From Pomphorhynchus laevis (taxonomy: Eukaryota; Acanthocephala; Palaeacanthocephala; Echinorhynchida; Pomphorhynchidae), in assembly GCA_012934845.2 (NCBI GenBank), contig WNNJ02003782.1:20886-84885 (forward strand): a stretch of 64,000 nucleotides of DNA, written 5' to 3'. The notes below the pieces were generated by a model, which was given only the letters and a program-made list of their open reading frames with translations, ran no database searches and had not been told where the DNA came from. Made by a program: the position numbers and the translations under genes. This document shows, piece by piece, positions 11,574 to 21,992 of this stretch (within the stretch, counting starts at the first letter, position 1; every line of letters begins with the position of its first letter).

Positions 11574-11962
11574 TTCATAAATTTCTTGACGATTATTCAG
11601 AATATTATGAACATTTTTATTTTTTTTGAACAAAACGTAACGCACTAATAAGAGAAAAATTATTACTATTTGAAATTAAAATATAAAATTTGTATTTATA
11701 AGTAAATGGATCAGCTCAACATGATTATACGAATATGAGCATTCGAAAATGATCATAAATGTTTTGAACATTTTTATTTATCTCCATCATTGAACATCAT
11801 AATCGAGGCTATATTTAAAGTACATACGGGCAGCCGCCGGACCACGTGCCGGATCCAGCCCGCTGAGCATTTTTATCCGGCCCGTCACTATAATTTAAAT
11901 CTGATCAAGTTTACTTTTCTCGAAGTCTTATTTTTACCGAAAGTTTACTTTTACCAATTTTT
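11574..11962. other. PNP 3' flank with a G+C-rich island
   Basis: Mostly A+T-rich. At 11820-11890 there is a G+C-rich patch with CACGTG and repeated CCGG, unlike its surroundings. It looks like a remnant of a transposon terminus, but I cannot assign it. No gene is seen. Confidence 0.35.
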
Positions 11963-14245
11963 TATCCCTTTTAAGTTCATTGATACCAATGAACTTAAAA
12001 TGGTTCATTTAATAAACTGGTTATTTAGACAATAACGTCTACCTGTAGTTTTTTTCTGGTTCATCGTCCAAAGCAAGACCCTTAATATCCCTTTTAAGTT
12101 CATTGATACCCCATTTAGACAATAACGTCTACCTGTAGTTTTTCCTGGTTCATCGTCCAAAGCAAGACCCTTAATATCCCTTTTAAGTTCATTGATACCC
12201 CATTTAGACAATAACGTCTACCTGTAGTTTTCTTCTGGTTCATCGTCCAAAGCAAGACCCTTAATATCCCTTTTAAGTTCATTGATACCCCCATTTAGAC
12301 AATAACGTCTACCTGTAGGTCTTGCGCTGGTTCATCGTCCAAAGCAAGACCCTTAATATCCCTTTTAAGTTCATTGATACCCCATTTAGACAATAACGTC
12401 TACCTGTAGGTCTTGCGCTGGTTCATCGTCCAAAGCAAGACCCTTAATATCCCTTTTAAGTTCATTGATACCCCATTTAGACAATAACGTCTACCTGTAG
12501 TTTTCTTCTGGTTCATCGTCCAAAGCAAGACCCTTAATATCCCTTTTAAGTTCATTGATACCCCCATTTAGACAATAAGGTCTACCTGTAGGTCTTGCGC
12601 CGGTTCATCGTCCAAAGCAAGACCCTTAATATCCCTTTTAAGTTCATTGATACCCCATTTAGACAATAACGTCTACCTGTAGTTTTTCCTGGTTCATCGT
12701 CCAAAGCAAGACCCTTAATATCCCTTTTAAGTTCATTGATACCCCATTTAGACCATAACGTCTACCTGTAGGTCTTGCGCTGGTTCATCGTCCAAAGCAA
12801 GACCCTTAATATCCCTTTTAAGTTCATTGATACCCCCATTTAGACAATAACGTCTACCTGTAGGTCTTGCGCTGGTTCATCGTCCAAAGCAAGACCCTTA
12901 ATATCCCTTTTAAGTTCATTGATACCCCATTTAGACAATAACGTCTACCTGTAGTTTTTCCTGGTTCATCGTCCAAAGCAAGACCCTTAATATCCCTTTT
13001 AAGTTCATTGATACCCCATTTAGACAATAACGTCTACCTGTAGTTTTCTTCTGGTTCATCGTCCAAAGCAAGACCCTTAATATCCCTTTTAAGTTCATTG
13101 ATACCCCATTTAGACAATAACGTCTACCTGTAGTTTTTCCTGGTTCATCGTCCAAAGCAAGACCCTTAATATCCCTTTTAAGTTCATTGATACCCCATTT
13201 AGACAATAACGTCTACCTGTAGGTCTTGCGCTGGTTCATCGTCCAAAGCAAGACCCTTAATATCCCTTTTAAGTTCATTGATACCCCATTTAGACAATAA
13301 CGTCTACCTGTAGTTTTTCCTGGTTCATCGTCCAAAGCAAGACCCTTAATATCCCTTTTAAGTTCATTGATACCCCATTTAGACAATAACGTCTACCTGT
13401 AGTTTTCTTCTGGTTCATCGTCCAAAGCAAGACCCTTAATATCCCTTTTAAGTTCATTGATACCCCATTTAGACCATAACGTCTACCTGTAGGTCTTGCG
13501 CTGGTTCATCGTCCAAAGCAAGACCCTTAATATCCCTTTTAAGTTCATTGATACCCCATTTAGACAATAACGTCTACCTGTAGTTTTTCCTGGTTCATCG
13601 TCCAAAGCAAGACCCTTAATATCCCTTTTAAGTTCATTGATACCCCATTTAGACAATAACGTCTACCTGTAGTTTTCTTCTGGTTCATCGTCCAAAGCAA
13701 GACCCTTAATATCCCTTTTAAGTTCATTGATACCCCATTTAGACAATAACGTCTACCTGTAGTTTTTCCTGGTTCATCGTCCAAAGCAAGACCCTTAATA
13801 TCCCTTTTAAGTTCATTGATACCCCATTTAGACAATAACGTCTACCTGTAGTTTTCTTCTGGTTCATCGTCCAAAGCAAGACCCTTAATATCCCTTTTAA
13901 GTTCATTGATACCCCCATTTAGACAATAACGTCTACCTGTAGGTCTTGCGCTGGTTCATCGTCCAAAGCAAGACCCTTAATATCCCTTTTAAGTTCATTG
14001 ATACCCCATTTAGACAATAACGTCTACCTGTAGTTTTTCCTGGTTCATCGTCCAAAGCAAGACCCTTAATATCCCTTTTAAGTTCATTGATACCCCATTT
14101 AGACAATAATGTCTACCTGTAGTTTTTCCTGGTTCATCGTTCAAAGCAAGACCCTTAATATCCCTTTTAAGTTCATTGATACCCCATTTAGACAATAACG
14201 TCTACCTGTAGTTTTTCCTGGTTCATCGTCCAAAGCAAGACCCTT
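11963..14245 (-). repeat. MsrB-derived minisatellite, 25 units of 89-92 bp
   Basis: Marker positions of the shared ACCTGTAG run from 12041 to 14204 in steps of 89, 90, 91 or 92 bp, giving 25 units. Read on the reverse strand, one unit translates as DDEPGKTTGRRYCLNGVS followed by MNLKGI. This aligns with MsrB residues 150-173 (DDGPENTTGRRYCLNGVS then MNFEGI). By eye the shared 75 nt are about 85% identical to the gene. Units fall into three types by the few bases after GTAG: type A (89 bp), type B (90 bp) and type C (91 bp, GTCTTGCGC). Because most units are not multiples of three, the frame drifts and only 60-90-codon frames stay open. The array lies in the same orientation as MsrB, 0.8 kb beyond its stop codon. 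Confidence 0.95.
11969..12000. repeat. 14-bp inverted repeat at the array's left edge
   Basis: TTTTAAGTTCATTG, spacer ATAC, CAATGAACTTAAAA. The right arm is an inverted copy of the unit's own sequence, so the first unit ends in a snap-back structure. Confidence 0.8.
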
Positions 14246-14249
14246 CAAG

Positions 14250-15040
14250 TAAGAACATGGTAAAAAATGCCCCTGATGTATTCAAGCTTGCCCATCTTAG
14301 TGTTATAAATGTAATTATTTTATTAAGCATTTTAACGTTAGCTTCCCCAGATTTTTTAGACCACAACCGTCTATAATTGTTCAAAATTCCTACAAAACAA
14401 TAATTAGATATGGATTGATTCAGAGGCCATAATAATCACAACATACAAATTCGATTAATAGAATTTATCTGTATCTTTAATACGAGCATAAGTGTATAGT
14501 CTTTTTCGTAATGTCCGACTCGCATAAGGCTCAAGGGACAAAATCACAAAGAAATTCATTAAATAAAAATTCAGTATTCATAGTGGCAAATTAGTATTCA
14601 CAATAGCTGATATCACACTCAACTGAACATTCATTAAGCTCCATCCTACATTCTAGATACTGAGAAATTTTGTATTGCCTCAGTATCTAACGCAATACCA
14701 CAATAATCGGGTATTCGTTTATTTATGCAGACATTGGAATCTATGCAGATGACCGATCACCAATAAAATCAATCAAACAAATTTGCTACAAAAACATGGC
14801 TTATATAAAGCAAAAAGAAAATGCAAATTGATTTTAAAAATGAATTGCCATATGTAACTAATTTTAAAAATTAAGCTCTTTATACCTAAATCAATACTAT
14901 CTGAATTATTATACCTAAATGGTTGATATTTGGTTAAATAATATGAATTTTGCACGATAAAATAATAATTTTATAAAATTATAAATGTAGTTAAAAAATT
15001 AAAAAAATAACAATCTGACGTGAAGAGAACGTTTTAACAT
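14250..15040. other. Spacer between the array and MsrB, no gene seen
   Basis: A+T-rich and unique-looking within the window. It would be the 3'UTR or 3' flank of MsrB. No repeat, RNA gene or convincing frame is visible. Confidence 0.5.
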
Positions 15041-15043
15041 TCT

Positions 15044-15619
15044 CTATAAATTGTTTGACCGGGTAAAAACAGGTGATGATAAGTTGTCACCGAATTTTGT
15101 TATCCCTTCAAAGTTCATTGATACGCCATTTAGACAATAACGTCTACCTGTAGTATTTTCTGGTCCATCATCAAAAACATGACCAAGATGAGCTCCACAA
15201 AAATAGCATTTTATTGCAGTACGATTTGTATGTACATTTTCAATAACATATTTTACGCTTCTGTTTGATATTGGCATGTCAAATGAGGGCCAACCAGTTC
15301 CACTATCGTACTTATTACTTGAAGAAAATAAGGCATTATTGCATAGTGCACAACTATAAACCCCCATTTCATAAAGATCATTGTATCTACTTGAAAATGG
15401 CTTTTCCGTGTGCTTATGAAACATCACAAGCTTTTGCAATTCGGTCAATGTAGACAGTGATCGTTGTATATTGGCAATAGACGGTTTAGTAAATATAATC
15501 GTTGATATTTCACTAGATATTCCGCTTAAAATTAGAGTCATTGTTGTATAATGAGCTAAAATAAAATTATAAAACCTGAAAATAATCCTTCTAAAACAAA
15601 AATCATGTGATTTTAGCAT
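15044..15619 (-). CDS. MsrB: Peptide methionine-R-sulfoxide reductase (MsrB)
   Basis: Reduces the R epimer of methionine sulfoxide in proteins. The 191-codon frame has an MsrB domain at about residues 58-172. Two zinc pairs are visible (CALC at 90-93 and CYFC at 138-141), then GTGWPSF (107-113), GAHLGHVFDDGP (142-153) and the catalytic Cys162 in GRRYCLNGVSMN. The position that holds a resolving Cys in GCGWPSF-type enzymes is Thr here, so recycling probably uses another route. Residues 1-57 are hydrophobic and basic and could be a mitochondrial or secretory leader. However, Met27 (15541) follows a strong TTTTATTTTAG acceptor, so translation may really start there after splicing. The coding region shows no introns. 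It converges with PNP, and its 3' flank holds the 25-unit array derived from its own catalytic segment. Confidence 0.9.
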   Translation of the reverse strand: MLKSHDFCFRRIIFRFYNFILAHYTTMTLILSGISSEISTIIFTKPSIANIQRSLSTLTELQKLVMFHKHTEKPFSSRYNDLYEMGVYSCALCNNALFSSSNKYDSGTGWPSFDMPISNRSVKYVIENVHTNRTAIKCYFCGAHLGHVFDDGPENTTGRRYCLNGVSMNFEGITKFGDNLSSPVFTRSNNL

Positions 15620-15901
15620 AACTGAAATAAATGGATTTATTTGTTAACTTTTACAATTAATGCGAATTAATAAGGGAACAGCAGTTAATGTCGCTTACGA
15701 GCGCGTAAATTATTAAAATATTTTAATAAATATATGCTCAAATATTTTTATTTAATTATTTTTAAATATCTAAAAATAATTAAATATTTAAATTCAAATA
15801 TTTTATTTTTTCCAAGAAAGAAATGTTCTTCTAAAAGGTAAATTATAACAAGAAAATGAGAGATTTCCGTAGGCATTTTTTATGTTTGTATGATGTGGTA
15901 T

Positions 15902-16169
15902 CCACGAAGGAATCGACAAAACGCGTCCAGGTACCGTTTCGTCATTATTTTGACTCATCAGTGCCAGGTACCACCGACTACTTGATGCAGAGGTGGTACC
16001 TAGTACCAGGTGCCTTTTGAAAAGGTACCTTTTCTAGCTTTAAGTACCTTTGACATACTCATGCCGTCTGTTTGTCTCCTCTGCATCAAGTACTAGGAGT
16101 TGCCTGGTACTGATGAGTCAAAATAATGACAAAACGGTACCTGGTATTGTTTTGTCGATTCTTTCGTGG
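15902..16169. mobile_element. Palindromic MITE with ~95-bp arms
   Basis: The left arm starts CCACGAAGGAATCGACAAAA and contains GACTCATCAGTGCCAGGTACC and TTGATGCAGAGG. The right arm is its imperfect reverse complement, ending TTTTGTCGATTCTTTCGTGG. A single related arm lies at 8420-8530. It is non-coding. Confidence 0.8.
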
Positions 16170-16189
16170 CTGTCAAATGAGTATCAATT

Positions 16190-16790
16190 AGAAAAAATAC
16201 GTGGTTTGATTGCTCGCGTTTAGAATTCCGAAAAGTTATTTTGCTTGCTTATTGTTGGGTTCACGAATTAGCGAGTATTAAATTTTGCAAACGTAAACTA
16301 GATATTGCACAAAACACTGTTATCAATTTTCAAGTATATTCTAGAAACATATGAGAATTCGATTTGTTTCGTACTTTACGACGCAATAATGGACGTTGAT
16401 TAACAGTTGAAATCGATAAAACAGATTATAGTCGTCGAAAATACAGCTGGAACCAACTATATCCAGAACTGTGGTTTTTCGGAGGAATGTGTAGAGAAAC
16501 AAAAGAAGTATTCCTATCTGATGTCGATAATCGGTACGCTGAAACGTTAGATAAATGTATAAATGAATTTATTAATCCGGGAACTATTATTATATCGGAA
16601 ATATGGAAGGGCTATGCTGGAATAGATAAGATTGAAAGATATAATTTTCAGCATCACACTGTAAATAACAGTAAAGAATTTGTTTAAGAAAAAGTGAATA
16701 ATACTCAATCTATTGGATGTTTTCGGAGAACTCTTAAAAGACGCAATAAGATTGAATATGGGACGTACAGAAAAATGACTGAATCATATT
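16190..16790 (+). pseudogene. Merlin (IS1595-like) transposase remnant
   Basis: Forward-strand pieces in order: a helix-turn-helix-like HELASIKFCKRKL segment, VEIDKTDYSRRKY (first catalytic Asp region), WFFGGMCRETKEVFL, then TIIISEIWKGYAGID, where the second catalytic Asp of the ISDxWxxY motif is Glu, then HHTVNNSKEFV and NNTQSIGCFRRTLKRR (third motif region). The block order matches Merlin-type DDE transposases. An in-frame stop follows KEFV, and further stops and shifts occur, so it is dead. Terminal repeats were not found. Confidence 0.65.
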
Positions 16791-16799
16791 TAATATATT

Positions 16800-17764
16800 T
16801 TTACGGATACAATCAAATAAAGATCGTTATATGTTTAAACACCTTATAAATATAATAGCAGATTAAAAAAACTATAATTACTTAATAAATTGTATAAAAT
16901 CATTTATTTATTTAAAGTAAAATTATTTATTTATCTTATCAATTTGGTGAGAGATTTTAAAATTTAGGCACATGGGGAAGGGGGATAAAGGGTGTATTTT
17001 TGTAGTGCAAAAACATACCCTCAATTTTCCTTTGCTTGGAGAAGGAGAATAGATAGTGTTTAAGTATTTCGCCTTAAGAGGGATAAAATGCGAAGTCTTT
17101 GAGAAGATGCTTGACGCTTCAATAGTTAGCGCTTGAATAATACTATCGAAGCTCTGGCTGACCTCATAATGACGTTTGATTGCGATGGCGTCAAGAATCT
17201 TTTAAAAGACTTTGCCTTTCTCCCCCTTAAAGGAGTAGATCAAGGTTATAACAGGCTTTTTAATGTGAATTTCTTCCAGATCAAGTTTCATTACTTTTAA
17301 ATAATGTATCAATAAAATGCGCATATGATTTTATCTACATTTTGAATTTAATGTTTAAGTATGTCTACGATCTTTTTACGATGCATAATTAATTAAAAAT
17401 ATGCACATGTTATAATAAATTAAATTACTGTTCTAAAATATGTTTGAATTCGAATAAAAAACCGTTTATACTTGTCAGAACAATTTGATTTGTTGAAGTG
17501 ATGTTCATAATCACTATTCATTAGTACTTTAAATGATTTCTCCAAAAGCATATTTCTAGATTAAAAGAGTATTACTGCATAGTATTTCGTGAAATAAAAA
17601 TTTTTCAAAACGGTTTCTTGCACCAAACAAACAAGACTTGCTATTAATAAATAAAGATTTTATTAATACAATACAACGTTAGATAAAGAATAAACAAAAA
17701 CTAGATCTAGGATAATTTGTCACCTTCTTTAATATTTGTCAAACACAACTTCTTAAACATCTTC
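16800..17764. other. A+T-rich stretch, no gene seen
   Basis: No open frame with recognisable homology, no tandem repeat and no palindrome of note. Confidence 0.45.
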
Positions 17765-18060
17765 ACGGCCTCAGGTCCAGAGGGATTTGAGCCTCCCGAG
17801 GCGGAGTATGGTCGGTAATCTCGAGATGAGGATATTGAGAAACCTTAGTATTTTCTCTAGAGAACGTCCTCGAGAAAATAAGACTACTCGCAAGATAGCC
17901 CAAGTATCCCTAGAGGCGTACTTGGGTTTTCACATTCAATGACAGATGTTGGGCCTGTTTCAGGGCCCATATAGCTCTCTTCAGGATACGTTTAAGTATA
18001 TCCATGTCAGCTTTCGCTGAACAGTTCACCATGATGGTGAATACAAGAGACCCGCGATTG
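17765..18060 (-). mobile_element. LINE family A, 3'-end-only copy
   Basis: Shares with 21640-21960 and 44535-44880 the reverse-strand 3' block containing GGACGTCCTC, CCCAAGTA and GGGCCCAT. Only the ORF2 end and 3'UTR are present, as in a strongly 5'-truncated insertion. Confidence 0.8.
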
Positions 18061-18739
18061 AAATAGCGCATCACTCAATTTTCGCAAATTTAGCTTGTCG
18101 AAAAATCTACAGCAGTTGCTGTTTAAAGTATAAATGTTTAATTAAATTGCTTCGTTGGTGACTAAGTTGTAGCTACTAGTTTGCTTGTCACAGTTAAGGG
18201 AATTATTGCAATTAAAAAAGTCGTGCAATGCTGTGATATTATGCATCTCAGTGTAATAATACCACAAAGTCAAGAAGATCAATCGTGCTGTTTTCGACAA
18301 GTCGATTATGAAATATACTAATTGTAAAATTTTGACACGCTGCTTTAATCATATATAAGCCAACATGTTGGCTTATATATGTTAAATCAGTGTGCAGGAT
18401 AAAACATAGTTCAATAGTCACAATGGTTGCACAGGTACATCAACTTATACAAATAGTATTGGGCTATAAGAAAGTTAATTCTTTGATGAAAAAATTCACA
18501 CTTTTAACAGAATAAAACATTTAACTTACCCATTTTTAAATCGTAGCAAATACGCATTTTAAATGTATTTGATATCTGTGTAAAACAGAAAAAAATCAAT
18601 CAAGTGATAGCAATGTGCTGTGAGTTAACGCTTGACTTTTCAATTTGCACCTTAAAGTCACTATTCATGGCATGAATTTATATTTATTGAGATATACATT
18701 AATATATAATATATAATAAATATATATTATATAATATAT
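18061..18739. other. A+T-rich stretch with one perfect palindrome
   Basis: No gene seen. The only structure is the 32-bp palindrome at 18350-18381. Confidence 0.45.
18350..18381. repeat. Perfect 32-bp palindrome
   Basis: CATATATAAGCCAACA followed with no spacer by its exact reverse complement TGTTGGCTTATATATG. Confidence 0.95.
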
Positions 18740-19240
18740 TTTGACTTCAAGTGAATAATATATTTTCTGCCTCTCGGTATATTTAACTCATTATGTTAAA
18801 TATTCTATATTATAATGCATTCAATGTATAGTTACACCAGAGGTATGAATATAAAACCGATAATATAATAATATAATCTATATAATAAATAAATTAAAAT
18901 AATATACAAGTGAATAATATATTTTCTGCTTATTGGTATATTTAACCCATTATATTAAATATTCTATATTATAATATTATAATGCATTTAATGTATAGTT
19001 ACACCAGAGGTATGAATATAAAACCGATAATATAATAATATAATCTATATAATAAATAAATTAAAATAATATACAAGTGAATAATATATTTTCTGCTTAT
19101 TGGTATATTTAACCCATTAAATTAAATATTCTATATTATAATATTATAATGCATTCAATGTATAGTTACACCAGAGGTATGAATATAAAACCGATAATAT
19201 AATAATATAATCTATATAATAAATAGATTAAAATAATATT
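18740..19240. repeat. Tandem repeat, three units of 167 bp
   Basis: The marker GTTACACCAGAGGTATG occurs at 18831, 18998 and 19165, exactly 167 bp apart. Units include ATAAAACCGATAATATAATA and TATTTTCTGC. The flanks are A+T-rich. No coding frame. Confidence 0.9.
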
Positions 19241-20020
19241 CATAGTATGTACGTATGTATATATTTATAAATGTTCTTTACATGTTTTGCCATGGAAAGG
19301 AACGATATCGTTGAGAGCTCGATGCTAGTATACAAACAGAACACAACTTAAATCACAAATAATAACTTCTCAAAAACACTATAGTTTGGTAAATCCTGAT
19401 GGATTACTAAGGGAATGCTTAATGGTCATACTTTTAAGTACTTTGGCTAAATTGTCAAGATTTAGCTATTGGAACTAAGCATCATGATAAAATTGGTGTT
19501 GTGAAAATCGTCTGATTAAGTCAAATTCGAAAAAATATTGAGTGGATAGAGCAATGGAGGATAGTTGGATCCGGTTTATAATTCACGGCAATGGGTAATT
19601 AAGGTAATTTGTCTACTGATATCTAGGCTGTTGCTTATAGCTTACGACAATATTATTTAAACTCAGTGCTGAATAGAGTATATATACCGATTCCGTTTAT
19701 TTAAAAGCAGTTAAAATTTGAAATATGACACATGCGGATTATTAGAGAATGCATATTCCCAATTAAATAGGATACAAAATATATTTAGATATAAAAATAT
19801 TTAAATATATACATATCTAAAAATATTTAAATATTTTGAAGTCTAAAATCAAAACATAATTATCACTATTGCCGATAGGAGGACTATTATACAAATTTTG
19901 AACATCATTGAGCAATCGAGACAATATTCAGTATTGATGATTAAGAAAGTTGTAAACGAGTAGGAAAATCTACATGTAGAACGAAAATGTTAATCATTTA
20001 AGAAGTTCAAAAGAGACTTG
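19241..20020. other. A+T-rich stretch, no gene seen
   Basis: No recognisable frame or repeat. Confidence 0.4.
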
Positions 20021-20024
20021 GAAC

Positions 20025-20677
20025 TTATAAGAAGTTCCAAAGAGACAATTCAGCTGCGCGCCTGGACTGCGGAGATGCACCATCAATACCAATTCGATTA
20101 TCTGTGATATTAAAATCTCCGACTAATATGAACGGATAATTATTGTTAAATGCAAATCTCACAATTTCACAGATCACCATAATCAAGCAGTCTATAAATA
20201 ATTGGTGGACTGGAATGTGACAAGGCGTCGGTGGAAACAATAAAATGTTGAGAGGTTTCGCTAGAGAGGTATGAAGAATTGTAAGTTGGATAAGATGTTG
20301 ATAGAATGCATTTCTTGATTTATTGTGGAGTAATAATCATACTATTGGAACGTAGACGTTGTTTAAACCGTAGAAGCGACGAGGAAGAACGGATGTATGC
20401 TGGCAGAATTCCAGGCAAATGAAGCAGCGACGATAAAATAGCGGGGACCATAGTTGGTTGAGTACGGAGGGACGTGGATAAGTAGATAATTATTTGATCT
20501 CAGAGACAAGAGGGCAGAACACGAATCATCAAGATAAGCAAGGTGTAAGTCATTTAGAAGTCTTTTCGCGAATGAGCTTCGCCTCTTCATATGTAGCGCA
20601 GTCGGATACAAGATCATACACTTCGCTGGATCCATAATTGATGAGTAGATGAAGTTTATTAGGAGGCCAAGACTCAT
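20025..20677 (-). pseudogene. LINE ORF2 fragments (endonuclease and C terminus)
   Basis: The reverse frame at 20025-20240 contains NNNYPFILVGDFNITDNRIG, the GDFN motif of an apurinic endonuclease domain. The reverse frame at 20363-20677 contains RRSSFAKRLLNDLHLAYLDD and HVPPYSTNYGPRYFIVAA, typical of an ORF2 C terminus. Going along the reverse strand the C terminus comes before the endonuclease, so these are two pieces from different insertions or a rearranged one. Confidence 0.5.
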
Positions 20678-20754
20678 CTGTTGATACGATTTCTTCGATG
20701 CAGTTTTCGAACGTTCGAATCCAGTGTTTAAATTGAGGCTAAGTGGTATCCGAT

Positions 20755-21060
20755 TTACCTTTGAATTTCGCAGGACGCAGCATCGAATCCACTCGAAACA
20801 ATTGTTGAATAAATTGTTATGAGAATCTTCACGTAAATGGTTTTATTCAACAATCTTAAAACAGAATAAATTAATGAAATAATGAAAATGGTTAAGCGAT
20901 AAATTCGTAAGTAACAGTCAGTACAGGTATTAAAAAGGCTCTGTTTTTCCAGAGGCTCTAGTAGTTTAATAACCACTAAGTTAGCTAATTTTGGTAACGG
21001 GTAAGTTTCCCCTCAGGAATTAATTCAGAAGTTAAAAAGCATACCTTATTTTCTGAATTT
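20755..21060 (-). pseudogene. LINE family A ORF1 fragment
   Basis: Reads PLPKLANLVVIKLLEPLEKQ then SLFN, which aligns with the ORF1 N-terminal block of the 21620-25330 copy (KLVNLVIIRLLQPFERKNLF). It breaks off within about 80 codons. Confidence 0.65.
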
Positions 21061-21619
21061 ACTGGAAACATCGTTTTACTGAAAACCTTTGATCCCTCCG
21101 TCATCACTTATTTCCTGTAATCATATACATTTTACTGTCGCTCAGTTATTGATGAGCAGGTAAAACAGCCCGTGCAGCTAAAGCCTTATGTGCCAATAAC
21201 AAATTTTAGGATTTTGTACTTGTGACATTACACTTATTTGAATCTTCGATGTTCTGTCATTGTACTTGGATATACAAATGATAGAACATTTATGTTAAGA
21301 AATATAAACGCCGAAAATATTCGTGATCGTGTATTTAAGATGCTCCTACCTGAAATACCCGGTCCTACTTGTCTGTTAACCTATTACAGTTAAATTCGCT
21401 GCACTACGATGTATTCAAGTCACTGATCCCAACTCAAAAAACCTCTAATTCTATAATAGTGATATAAACGAAAATCATTTAACTGCGAATTTGTTTTTAA
21501 TTACATTTTGTTTAATAATAAGGAATTTCTTAAATAAATAACTAACAACCACTGAAAAATACGAATAGAGACATTAGAAAAAACAACTGCAGTTCAGATA
21601 AGACAACTCATAACAGCAT
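21061..21619. other. Spacer, no gene seen
   Basis: Holds a near-perfect 13-bp hairpin at about 21249-21290 (ATGTTCTGTCATT and AATGATAGAACAT, one mismatch). Nothing else is recognised. Confidence 0.4.
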
Positions 21620-21992
21620 TTAGTCTTCATAATGATATCACGACCTCAGGTCCAGCGGGATCTGAGCCCTCCAGCCAATCCAACATGCCGCTCTTCGACT
21701 GAACAACCCGGGGTATATCACCCCCAAGAGTCCAATCGAGGGGGACTACGCTCGGTAATCGCGAGGTGAGGAGCTTGAGAAACCTTAGTCTTTGCTCTGG
21801 GGGACGTCCTCTTGAAAAGACGACTAATCCCGAGATAGCCCAAGTACCCCAGAGCGCACTTGGGTTTTCCCATTCAACGACAGATGCTGAGCCCGTTTCA
21901 GGGCCCACCTAGCTTTCTTCAGGATACGTTTAAGTCTATCCAGGCAGCTTTCGCCGACCAGTTCACAGTAACAGTCAACACCATATATTTAC

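Noticed and set aside
12005-14195. Reverse frames of 61-91 codons inside the MsrB-derived array
   Set aside because: They start at the MSKWGINEL reading of each unit and end when the unit length shifts the frame. Identical frames recur because the DNA repeats, not because a protein is kept.
11963-14245. CRISPR-like array
   Set aside because: Units are contiguous, with no unique spacers, and the host context is eukaryotic.
21627-21908. 93-codon reverse frame in the 3' block of LINE family A
   Set aside because: It lies in the ORF2 end and 3'UTR block. Other copies (44535, 48180, 50391) do not keep this frame, and ORF2 ends in another frame, so it is an accidental opening in G+C-richer sequence.
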